A DNA stretch of 64,000 bases from Oxalobacteraceae bacterium UBA6018. GTDB taxonomy: Bacteria; Pseudomonadota; Gammaproteobacteria; Burkholderiales; Burkholderiaceae_D. Positions 51,688-59,641 of this stretch are shown in pieces. The stretch covers positions 11,418 through 75,417 of the forward strand of contig DIZW01000066.1 of NCBI GenBank assembly GCA_002428015.1. The letters are read 5' to 3'. Position 1 is the stretch's first letter, and the number at the start of each line of letters is the position of its first letter. Made by a program: the position numbers and the translations under genes. Below the pieces are notes generated by a model, which was not told where the DNA came from, made no database searches, and saw only the letters and a program-made list of their open reading frames with translations.

Positions 51688-52422
51688 TTATTCGCACGCC
51701 CTTTTCTGGAGCGCAGCCCTCACCTCAGCCTTTGCCCTCGCTACCGACGTGCCCAAAGGGAACAGCGGATCAACCGGCGCCGGATAGATCCTGCCGTTGC
51801 GTACCTCGATAAATGGCGCGTAGGCGTAGATGACATTCCAGTTGACATACTTCCGGTCACCAGCAACGAGCAAGTATGTCCCGCCCACGACGTAGCGTAG
51901 CAAAGGATTAACGACCCGAAGGGTCTCACCCTTGCGTTCGATCTCACCCCCTTGCATCACCAGAAGCGCTTGCTTACCATCGTGCTGCGCCCCTGAACGC
52001 CAATCGTCGATGAGCTTGAAGCGCAGTTTTGTGAAGATCCCGACATCATCTTTCCCAGCGAACGACTTGACGGCTTCGAGCTCATAAATGCCGAAAACCT
52101 GCTTGAGGCAAGCCTTATTGGTCAGGAGCGATACCCGATCGCCGGCGGCGGCCACGACGCCGCCCTCGAGACGGGGCGTGATGGTATAACCCTTCGCCCC
52201 ATCCGGATGCGTGCCCAAAATACTGTCCAGCGTGTCCGTGCGCAGATTGCGGTGAAACGCGGCAGCGCTGGCCAGCTTGTCATTTTCGTCTACCGTTACA
52301 TTGGAAGCGGCACTGACATGTGACACGAACAGGATCGCGAGGTATGCTGCGGCGAAACGACGAAATCCTGCAGCCGGACGTCCGCGATGATCGCGCTCGA
52401 AAATTGTTTTTTGATCGAACAT
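51688..52422 (-). CDS. Exported protein of unknown function
   Basis: 244 residues. A hydrophobic segment at ~21-38 (FAAAYLAILFVSHVSAAS) after a basic N-terminus suggests a signal peptide; no family is recognised. The mature part includes LGTHPDGAKGYTITPRLEGG, LTNKACLKQVFGIYELEAVK, KLRFKLIDDWRSGAQHDGKQ and VNWNVIYAYAPFIEVRNG. Two cysteines only. The coding sequence is less GC-rich and uses different codons from its neighbours, compatible with horizontal acquisition. It has no obvious partner; ~300 bp empty regions flank it on both sides. Start uncertain: no strong ribosome-binding site. Confidence 0.55.
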   Translation of the reverse strand: MFDQKTIFERDHRGRPAAGFRRFAAAYLAILFVSHVSAASNVTVDENDKLASAAAFHRNLRTDTLDSILGTHPDGAKGYTITPRLEGGVVAAAGDRVSLLTNKACLKQVFGIYELEAVKSFAGKDDVGIFTKLRFKLIDDWRSGAQHDGKQALLVMQGGEIERKGETLRVVNPLLRYVVGGTYLLVAGDRKYVNWNVIYAYAPFIEVRNGRIYPAPVDPLFPLGTSVARAKAEVRAALQKRACE

Positions 52423-52721
52423 GAGGTGGCCCAGTGAATCATCGTAATGATTATATGGCGACCTCGTTGGCTACCTTGGTGCTGGCGACGACGCCCGCGT
52501 GAGATGAGAGAGCCCATGGCGGATCTGGCTCGGTATCGGATTTTGCGATGGCTCGGGCTCGAAGGCGGGCCCTTGGTGCCTGATTCCCTCAAGACGCCGA
52601 CATCGCCTGCAAAAGGGGCGGCTTACTTTGCCTCTATTTACACGGTGCCGAACCTGCGGTCCAACCAGGCGACCGCGCTGACGGTCGCCTGTGTCGCCTC
52701 GCGCACACCGCGAGGCACGCC

Positions 52722-53651
52722 TCACCAGCTCGCGCTCGTCGCCTGCGCGAACGCGGCGAGCATCTCGGCCGTCAGGATATGCTCGGCCGTGCCGTGGGTG
52801 GCGCAGGCGAACGTGCCCGAGACCGCGCCCAGCCGCATGCACTCGTCGTACCCCAGCCCGCCGAATAAGCCGTGCAGGAAACCGCAGACGAAGGCGTCGC
52901 CGGCGCCATTGCAGTCGACGATGGGCAAGCCCAGGTCAACACAGGGCGTATGGCGCGCCGGGCCGCCGTCACGGGTGAGCAGATAGCTGCCGCGCGCGCC
53001 GTCGGTGGCCACGACGAACTTTGCGCGTCCGCGCGCGAGGATAGCCTGCATCACCTCGTCGCGGCGGTCGCTCAGCACTGCGGCGCTCAGGAAGACCATG
53101 TCCGAGCGGTACGCGTAGTCATGGTAGTAGTCGCTCTCGCCGTCCCAATCGTGCAGGTCGGTCGATACGGCCAGGCCCAGCGCCTGGCAATCGTCGAACA
53201 GCTCGCGCGCCCACGGCACGATCGACAGGTGCACGTGGGTCGCGCTCTCCAGCAGCGGCAGGTAGGTCGCGCGCGGCATGGTCAGCGTGTCCGGGTGGCG
53301 GCCATCGTACAGCGACAGGCGGCGCCCGTCGGGCGAGACCAGGTTGACGCTGCGCCGGGTGCCGCTCGGGTGTTCGAGATAGCGGAAATCGAGCCCGCGT
53401 TCGCGGTAGCGCTCGTGGATCAGTCCGGCCTGGGTATCGGTGCCGACGAAGTCCACCAGGCGTGTGGCATGGCCCAGCGCCAGCAGGCCAAGCGCCACCC
53501 CGTTGCCGGTGTGGGCCACGTAGTCGATGATCGGTCCCACGTGGATCGAATCGGCCATCGCCAGCGGCAGGCTTGGCACGCGCACGATGGTGTCGATGCC
53601 GACGCCGCCGACCACCAGCACGGCGCGCGAGTCAGGTGCCAGGGCTACCAT
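52722..53651 (-). CDS. PfkB-family carbohydrate kinase
   Basis: 309 residues of the ribokinase/PfkB fold. Sequence landmarks: ATP- and sugar-binding GGVGIDTIVRVPSLPLA, the YVAHTGNGVALGLLALGHAT glycine region, SVNLVSPDGRRLSLYDGRHP, and the catalytic motif DCNGAGDAFVCGFLHGLFGG with the Asp base in NGAGDA. This phosphorylates a sugar or nucleoside in the cytosol. The ATG overlaps the upstream amylase gene by 7 bp (ATGGTAG), so the enzymes may act in one glucan pathway. A gc hairpin lies 6 bp after the stop. A longer frame is artefactual. Confidence 0.88.
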   Translation of the reverse strand: MVALAPDSRAVLVVGGVGIDTIVRVPSLPLAMADSIHVGPIIDYVAHTGNGVALGLLALGHATRLVDFVGTDTQAGLIHERYRERGLDFRYLEHPSGTRRSVNLVSPDGRRLSLYDGRHPDTLTMPRATYLPLLESATHVHLSIVPWARELFDDCQALGLAVSTDLHDWDGESDYYHDYAYRSDMVFLSAAVLSDRRDEVMQAILARGRAKFVVATDGARGSYLLTRDGGPARHTPCVDLGLPIVDCNGAGDAFVCGFLHGLFGGLGYDECMRLGAVSGTFACATHGTAEHILTAEMLAAFAQATSASW

Positions 53652-55489
53652 GCGATCACCATCGAGGTCATTGCCTTCATTGGCAACGGCGCCTGCAGGT
53701 CCACCGCCGCGCCGGTGATCACGTCGCGTGCGCGCGTGGCCCCCTTGATCGCCGCCTTGAAGCGGTTCAGGTCCAGCGTGCCGTCGCTGGTGGCCTTGTT
53801 GAGCACCACCATCACGGTCTGGTGCGCATCGTAGCGGAAGTAGACGTAGCGCCCATCCTGCGGCAGGTAGTGCAGCAGCTTGCCGCTCTTGACGGCGCTG
53901 CTGGTTTTGCGCCAGTTGAACAGCTTGCGCACGAACTCCTGCGCGTCGTGCTGGGCCGGGGTCAGGCCCGCGCCGGTGAACGCGTCCACCGCGTCGCCGC
54001 GCCAACCGCCGGGCATGTCGGCGCGCAGCAGGCCGTCGACCCGCTCGACCGGGCTGCGGGTGAGCACCTCGGTACCGTAATAAACCTGCGGAATGCCGCG
54101 CGTGGTCGCCGTAAACAGCAAGGACGTCTTGAGCAGGTCCAGGTTCTCGTGCAAGAGCGAGAAGATGCGCGGACGGTCGTGGTTGTCGGGGAAGACCATC
54201 AGCTGCATCGGGTTTGCGTAGAGATAATCGCTGGCGATAGTCTCGTACAGCTTGATGAAACCGCTGTCGGAACGCTCGGGTTCGTTCAGCACGAACGGCA
54301 TCGCATCGACCACGGGGAAGTCCATCAGGCTGGGCAGGCCCGAGTCGTAGCCATCCTGGTTCTTGGCGCCCTTCTGCCAGTACGCGACGACGTGGGGATG
54401 GTCGTCCATCTCCTCGCCGACGATGTTCAAATGCTGGTACTCGTCGAGCACCTCGCGGCACCAGCGCTTCAAGAAGGCCGTGTCGGCGTAGGAGAAGGTA
54501 TCTTCCCGGATGCCCGACAGGTTCGCATATTCGATCCACCACAGCGAATTCTGGATCAGGTAGCGGGCCAGCAGGGGATTGCGCTGGTTCAGGTCGGGCA
54601 TGGTGGAGACGAACCAGCCGTCCAGGAAACGCTGGCGCTCTTCCGGGGCGGCGTGGATGTCAGCCACCGTCGAGTGCTGATTGTTCGTGAGGGTGGGCGC
54701 GTTCTGGTAGTTGAGCCAATCCTTGGCCGGCAGGTCGCGCATCCACCAGTGGCCGTTGCCAATGTGGTTAAGCACGACATCGTCGATGACACCCATGCCG
54801 CGGGCATTCGCCGCCGCCACGAACTGGCGGAAATCGTCATTGCTGCCAAAGCGGGCATCGATCTTGTAGTAATCGGTCAGCGCGTAGCCATGGTAGGAGT
54901 AAGCGTCCTGATTATTTTCGAGCAGGGGCGTCGGCCAGATCATCGTAAAACCGAGGTCGCCCACATAGTCGAGCGCGGCGCGCATACCCTTCAGGTCGCC
55001 ACCATGGCGCGCCGTCGGCACGCCGCGGTCGGTCTTGTCCGGCATGCCGGGCACGGTATCGTTGCTCGGATCGCCGTTGGCGAAGCGGTCCGGCGAGATC
55101 AGGTAGACCGCGTCGCTGGCGTCGAAGCCGCGGCGCTGGGCCGAATCCTTGCGTCGCGCCTCAAGCCGGTACGGTATGCGGGCCAGGACGGCGTCGCCGC
55201 GGCGCAGGGCAATCTCCAGGGTACCTGGCTTGGTGTTGCGCTCGACCTGAAGGTTGATGAACAGGTAGTTCGGATTGTCGGTGCGCTCGACTCCGAGCAG
55301 ACGTACGCCGGGGTAGGACACCGTGGGCTGGAGCTCGGCCAGGCGTTCCCCGTGCACCATCACCTGGACCTGTGCGTGGCGCATGCCCACCCACCAGTTG
55401 GGCGGTTCGACGTGCTGAACTTGGTAGGGCGAAGCCTCGGCCCATGAGGCGGACAGCATTGCAAATATTACAAGTAAAACGTTTCTCAT
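53645..55489 (-). CDS. Exported GH13 amylase, cyclomaltodextrinase/neopullulanase type
   Basis: 614 residues. Signal peptide (RNVLLVIFAMLSASWAEASP), then a Cyc-maltodext_N beta domain (VEPPNWWVGMRHAQVQVMVH). The GH13 barrel has region I DDVVLNHIG, region II GIREDTFSYAD (nucleophile Asp), region III NIVGEEMDDH (acid Glu) and region IV VFPDNHDRPR. A C-terminal domain ends TSMVIAW. SusA-like periplasmic enzymes hydrolyse cyclodextrins or maltooligosaccharides. The frame opens at 55606, but the ATG at 55489 gives a signal peptide. A PfkB kinase gene overlaps its end, and tandem AACGTT sites precede it. Confidence 0.93.
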   Translation of the reverse strand: MRNVLLVIFAMLSASWAEASPYQVQHVEPPNWWVGMRHAQVQVMVHGERLAELQPTVSYPGVRLLGVERTDNPNYLFINLQVERNTKPGTLEIALRRGDAVLARIPYRLEARRKDSAQRRGFDASDAVYLISPDRFANGDPSNDTVPGMPDKTDRGVPTARHGGDLKGMRAALDYVGDLGFTMIWPTPLLENNQDAYSYHGYALTDYYKIDARFGSNDDFRQFVAAANARGMGVIDDVVLNHIGNGHWWMRDLPAKDWLNYQNAPTLTNNQHSTVADIHAAPEERQRFLDGWFVSTMPDLNQRNPLLARYLIQNSLWWIEYANLSGIREDTFSYADTAFLKRWCREVLDEYQHLNIVGEEMDDHPHVVAYWQKGAKNQDGYDSGLPSLMDFPVVDAMPFVLNEPERSDSGFIKLYETIASDYLYANPMQLMVFPDNHDRPRIFSLLHENLDLLKTSLLFTATTRGIPQVYYGTEVLTRSPVERVDGLLRADMPGGWRGDAVDAFTGAGLTPAQHDAQEFVRKLFNWRKTSSAVKSGKLLHYLPQDGRYVYFRYDAHQTVMVVLNKATSDGTLDLNRFKAAIKGATRARDVITGAAVDLQAPLPMKAMTSMVIAW

Positions 55490-55517
55490 TGAACACCCAT
55501 TTGGACTTGGATGTAGC

Positions 55518-55539
55518 AAAATAACGTTAAAATAACGTT
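55518..55539. promoter_or_regulatory. Tandem 11-bp repeats upstream of amylase, candidate operator
   Basis: AAAATAACGTT occurs twice directly abutted (55518-55528 and 55529-55539), so the AACGTT cores are one helical turn apart on the same face. It lies 29 bp upstream of the amylase ATG. LacI/GalR-family sites often centre on an A/T-flanked CG; the regulator is inferred. Confidence 0.45.
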
Positions 55540-55672
55540 GAGTCAATGCAATTGCCAGGCATTCTATCGTTTCTTTAGTAAAACTACAGGTTACAAGCAT
55601 TCCCATGCCAGTTTTGAAACTGATGGAATTTCGCGAGTTAGTAAGGGACGCTTGGGATTTGCTCGGCCGCGC

Positions 55673-57385
55673 TTATTTTGTCAAAGCCGCCGCGGTGGTG
55701 AACGCGGGCCGGATATCGTTGGGCACCTGCTTCATGCGCTCGAGCGCCTTTTGCACGTCCGGGCGGATGACCACGTAACGCTTCATCAAGGCGCTCGCGC
55801 GCGCATAGTCGCCGGTCGCCTCGATGGTCAGGAACTCGTGATCCAGATCGGCCACGGCCTGCTTGATCTTGCCGAAATCGACGCCGAACGTACCGTCGCC
55901 GTAAGACACGAAGCCGCCCTTGTCGAGCAGGTAATTGAGCTGGATCGCCATGCCGCGCGCATGCGAATCGGTCAGCCCGAAATGCAGGGTCCGAAAACCC
56001 GACGCCAGGAAGGTGTTGTACAGCTTGTGCTCGGCCAGCGCGCCCTGCCCCAGCGTGTCCTTGAGCTGGCCCTTGTCCATCATATAGGCCAGCGCCCACA
56101 GGCCGGTGATGTCGGCCTTGGCTTCCTCGATGGTGGAATAGGTCTCCTTCAAATCCTGGCGCGGCGTTGACTTGGCGCCGGCGGCATTGGTGATATGCGG
56201 ACCCAACCCGTGAGTGATCTCGTGCGCCAGGATGTGCGTGAAGAAGGAATCGAAATCGAGGTCCTTCTGCGCGTCGGCACGCAGGACCAGCCGCGTGATC
56301 GGCGTCAGCGTCGACTTGAATTTCGCCTCCTGCACGTTCTTGAGCATCACCCGCTTGGAACCGCGCTGGCTGATGATGCGCTCGTCGTTGGGCAGGTTAT
56401 ACGCGGCCGTCTGCACGCCCATATTGCCGTCGCCCGCGCCATACACCTGGTTCACCACCACCATGGGCGCCAGCGCGCCCACTTTCGGATTGCGATACTT
56501 GGCGTCCAGCGGCAAATGGTCTTCCAGCTCCTGCATATGCTTGCTGAAAAAGTCGAGCTTCCTGGTCTCTTTCTGATCGCGGATATTCACATACGCCTCA
56601 AACGCCGCCTTGTAGCCGAACAGCTCGTCGTTATAGGTTTCGTAGGGGCCGATGGTGACGTCCACCGGCGAATCCAGATCCATCCACGCGAAATCCGACG
56701 TCAGGTAATCGTTCGACAAAAACGCCTCCGCGCGCAGGCTGAGGAATTTCTTCAGCGACGCGTTATCGGTGGCCGCCGCAGCCTCGCGCAACAGGGCGGC
56801 CAGCTTCTCCAGTTCGGGGCGGTATTCGTCGGAATACTTCACGACCTGGTACTTGCCGTCGCCGGCGCTGCGTATCGTCGTGAAGAACCATTGCGCCTGC
56901 TCGCGCGCTTGCGGCGCCAGCGTCTGCATCCACGCTTCCAGCGATGCCTTGGTGGCGCCGGCCGGATAGAAATTACCGCCTTCCGGTTTGGTCGCGGGAA
57001 TCGCGATTCCCGCGTAGCTGGCCGGCATGAATGACCGGTTACCGTCGAGAATAGACCACGGACCTTTGTTGAGCCAGAAATAATCGAGCTGCGCTTTGCC
57101 CAGCGGCGTGTGGTCTTTCTTCAGCGCGGCCCACAAGGCCTCGTTGCCCGCCCAGCGCTGGCGCAACTGCAGCACGTCGACAATCTTCGCCGCCTCGATC
57201 AATTTCACGATGGCCGCCTTGTCGCCGCGCGACAGCACGCTGGTATCGGCCTGTAGCGACACGGGCGCATAGCGCTGCGTCATCTGTGACAGTTCCGTGG
57301 CGCTGGCCACGTGATTTGGTGCGAGGTCGGCCGCGCCGACATGGGCCGCGGCCAGGCAGGCAAACACAGCGAGGGTAGTCTTCAT
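55673..57385 (-). CDS. Dipeptidyl-peptidase III-like (M49) zinc peptidase
   Basis: 570 residues. Signal peptide (KTTLAVFACLAAAHVGAADL). Zinc site: HILAHEITHGLGPHIT in a non-standard HExxH (DPPIII uses HExxxH) and STIEEAKADITGLWALAYMM with the third ligand Glu in EEAKAD. Other matches: FAWMDLDSPVDVTIGPYETY, DELFGYKAAFEAYV, PMVVVNQVYGAG, YNLPNDERI. These belong to the large, poorly studied M49-like branch also seen in Xanthomonas and Bacteroides. It probably degrades peptides in the periplasm. It lies alone; the amylase gene starts ~180 bp downstream on the same strand. Confidence 0.87.
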   Translation of the reverse strand: MKTTLAVFACLAAAHVGAADLAPNHVASATELSQMTQRYAPVSLQADTSVLSRGDKAAIVKLIEAAKIVDVLQLRQRWAGNEALWAALKKDHTPLGKAQLDYFWLNKGPWSILDGNRSFMPASYAGIAIPATKPEGGNFYPAGATKASLEAWMQTLAPQAREQAQWFFTTIRSAGDGKYQVVKYSDEYRPELEKLAALLREAAAATDNASLKKFLSLRAEAFLSNDYLTSDFAWMDLDSPVDVTIGPYETYNDELFGYKAAFEAYVNIRDQKETRKLDFFSKHMQELEDHLPLDAKYRNPKVGALAPMVVVNQVYGAGDGNMGVQTAAYNLPNDERIISQRGSKRVMLKNVQEAKFKSTLTPITRLVLRADAQKDLDFDSFFTHILAHEITHGLGPHITNAAGAKSTPRQDLKETYSTIEEAKADITGLWALAYMMDKGQLKDTLGQGALAEHKLYNTFLASGFRTLHFGLTDSHARGMAIQLNYLLDKGGFVSYGDGTFGVDFGKIKQAVADLDHEFLTIEATGDYARASALMKRYVVIRPDVQKALERMKQVPNDIRPAFTTAAALTK

Positions 57386-57490
57386 CGAAGGTGGCTCGTC
57401 AAGTTAAGTTGCCGTCGATTGTAATCCTGCCGCAGCACGCAACATGAAAAAACTGCATAATTGCTGAGTGTCAACCCACGAAAGGCCAGC

Positions 57491-58114
57491 ATGCTGCGTA
57501 TCCTCGGCAAACCCTCCTCGATCAACGTGCGCAAGGTGCTATGGACCTGCGCGGCGATCGGTCTCCCGGCCGACCCGGAACCTTGGGGCAGTGGCGCGCG
57601 TTCGTGCGACGACCCGGCCTTCCTGGCCTTGAACCCGAATGCGATGGTGCCGGTCGTCGTCGACGATGGCATGGCCTTGTGGGAGTCGAACACGATCTGC
57701 CGCTACCTGGCGGGCCGCCATGGCCGCGACGACCTGCTGCCATCGGCGCCGATGGCGCGTGCCCAGGTCGAAAAATGGATGGACTGGCAGGCCACGGAAT
57801 TGAACAACGCCTGGCGCTACGCTTTCATGGGCCTGGTGCGCCACAGCGCCGCGCATACCGATCCGGCCGCGATCGCCGCCAGCGCGGCGGCCTGGAACGC
57901 CCACATGGTCCTGCTCGAGCGCCAGCTCGAACGCGGTGGCGCCTACGTCAACGGCGAGAGCTTCACGCTGGCCGACATCGTGTTGGGCTTGTCCACCAAC
58001 CGCTGGCGCTCGACGCCGATCGCCCGCCCTCACCTGCCGGCCGTCGAGGCCTGGTTCGCGCGCCTGGGCGCGCACGCCGGCTTTGCCGAGCACTGCGCCA
58101 ACGGCGTGCCGTGA
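57491..58114 (+). CDS. Glutathione S-transferase
   Basis: 207 residues. The thioredoxin-fold N-domain begins LRILGKPSSINVRKVLWTCA, where Ser/Asn lies in the usual catalytic position (SSINVRK), then NPNAMVPVVVDDGMALWESN and CRYLAG, the GSH-binding cis-Pro and E-S motif. The C-domain contains WMDWQATELNNAWRYAFMGL and the N-capping box SFTLADIVLG. It belongs to a beta/theta-like branch; conjugation or peroxidase activity not resolvable. The frame opens at 57461; the ATG at 57491 matches the family. Confidence 0.92.
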   Translation: MLRILGKPSSINVRKVLWTCAAIGLPADPEPWGSGARSCDDPAFLALNPNAMVPVVVDDGMALWESNTICRYLAGRHGRDDLLPSAPMARAQVEKWMDWQATELNNAWRYAFMGLVRHSAAHTDPAAIAASAAAWNAHMVLLERQLERGGAYVNGESFTLADIVLGLSTNRWRSTPIARPHLPAVEAWFARLGAHAGFAEHCANGVP

Positions 58115-58155
58115 GCGGAGGCGCCGTCGGTTAGCTAGGGGCCAGCGGGCGCAGA

Positions 58156-59640
58156 CTAGTGCGCGGAGTTCGCGGCCTGCGCCATCGTCGCCGGCAGCGC
58201 CTCCTGCTTCCATCCGGCGCCCAGCGCCCGCGCCACCGCCACCGACGCCAGCAGGCGCTGGGTGCGGATCTGCGCCGCCGCGCGCTCGGCGGCCAGGGAA
58301 CTGCGCTGCGCGTCCGTCACTTCGAGGTAGTTCGACAGGCCGCGCTCGTAACGGGCCTTGGCCACCAGGTAGGCGCGCGCCGCGGCCTGCTGCGACTGCG
58401 ATTGCGCCTCGCCCTGCAACTGGCGTTCCTGCACGTCGGACAGGGCGTCTTCCACTTCGCGCAGCGCGATCAGGAGCCGTCCTTCGTGGTTGGCCACCGC
58501 CTCGGTGTAGCGCGCCTTCGCCAGCGCCAGGTTGGCACGGTTGCGGCCACCGTCGAACAGCGGCAGCGACAGGGCCAGCGGGCCGACCGAGAACTGGCGC
58601 GCGCCGCTGCTGGTCAGGTCGTGCAAGGCTTCGGACGCATAGCCGAAATTGCCGGTCAAGGACAGCGCCGGATAGAACGCACCCTCGGCCACGCCCACCT
58701 GGGCATTGGCCGAGCGCAGATTGGCCACGCTGGCGGCCAGGTCGGGCCGCTGCGCCAGCAGGCTGGCCGGCAGGCCGACTGGAATGACCGGCGGCGCCGG
58801 CAGATCGGAACTGGCCGCGCGCGGCAGCAGGGGCGCCGACGGCGACGCGCCGGCCAGGATCGCCAGTCCGTGCTCAAGCAGGTTGCGCTGGCGCGTCAGC
58901 TCGTGCAGGTCGGCCTCGGCGTTGGCGCGCTCCACGCGGGCGCGGGCCAGATCGAGCTCGTTGGTCAATCCGCCCTTGAAGCGCGCGTCCACCAGTTGCT
59001 CCGATTCGCGCCGGCTCGCCAGCGCGGTGTCCAGGATCGCCAGCTCGGCGTCGAGCCCGCGCAACTGCCAGTAGGTCGTGGCGACCTGCGCCGACAGCAT
59101 CAATAGCACGCCGTCGCGCTCGTTTTGCGCGGCCAGTGCCTGGGCGTCCGCCGCTTCGACCACGCGCCGCACCCTGCCCCACAGATCGAGCTCGTACGAG
59201 AACGAGGCGCCGACCGCGTAGTTGTTACCCTCGATCGAACGGCCGCCGAGCGCCCGTCCCTGCGAGGTCTTGGCCGAGGTGCGCGAGTTACCCACCGAGG
59301 TGCCGACGCTGACCGATGGCAGCTGCGAGCCGCGCACGCTGGCCATCTGGGCCTCGGCCTGCAGCAGGCGCTGCGCGGCCGCCTTCACGCTTGGGCTGTC
59401 GGTCAGCGCGCGCTGTTCAAGTTTGTCCAGCGTGGCGTCGCCGTAGACGGTCCACCATGCCGAGGGCAGGCGGGCGCTGTCGGCCCGGGCCGGGTCGAGA
59501 TGGCGGTAGGCCGGCGCCGTCGCTTCCCGCGGCGCGACGAAATCGGTGCCGACCGTCGTGCATCCGGCCAGCAGCGCCAGCATGGCGGCGATCAAGGGCG
59601 TCATCATTGGCTTCATGGATTTGCTTTCGTGTTGGTTCAT
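58156..59640 (-). CDS. Outer-membrane efflux lipoprotein, NodT/OprM type
   Basis: 494 residues. Lipobox LIAAMLALLAGCTTVGTDF gives a lipid-modified Cys. The trimeric OEP fold is repeated: PLLAQRPDLAASVANLRSANAQVGVAEGAFYPAL (parts within QRPDLAASVANLRSANAQVG) is the signature of RND/MFS outer-membrane factors; SLSVGTSVGNSRTS-like regions follow. It forms the exit duct for EmrA/EmrB. The ATG at 59640 follows the emrB stop by one base; a second in-frame ATG at 59616 exists. Terminal gene of the operon. Confidence 0.92.
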   Translation of the reverse strand: MNQHESKSMKPMMTPLIAAMLALLAGCTTVGTDFVAPREATAPAYRHLDPARADSARLPSAWWTVYGDATLDKLEQRALTDSPSVKAAAQRLLQAEAQMASVRGSQLPSVSVGTSVGNSRTSAKTSQGRALGGRSIEGNNYAVGASFSYELDLWGRVRRVVEAADAQALAAQNERDGVLLMLSAQVATTYWQLRGLDAELAILDTALASRRESEQLVDARFKGGLTNELDLARARVERANAEADLHELTRQRNLLEHGLAILAGASPSAPLLPRAASSDLPAPPVIPVGLPASLLAQRPDLAASVANLRSANAQVGVAEGAFYPALSLTGNFGYASEALHDLTSSGARQFSVGPLALSLPLFDGGRNRANLALAKARYTEAVANHEGRLLIALREVEDALSDVQERQLQGEAQSQSQQAAARAYLVAKARYERGLSNYLEVTDAQRSSLAAERAAAQIRTQRLLASVAVARALGAGWKQEALPATMAQAANSAH

Positions 59641-59641
59641 G

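Noticed and set aside
52696..52716. GCCTCGCG-CACAC-CGCGAGGC hairpin as terminator of the PfkB gene
   Set aside because: Perfect 8-bp stem just after the stop, but no T-run follows on the minus strand; termination could not be supported.
52722..54542. 606-codon frame including PfkB
   Set aside because: The N-terminal ~297 codons are a shadow within the amylase gene; the PfkB fold begins at 53651.
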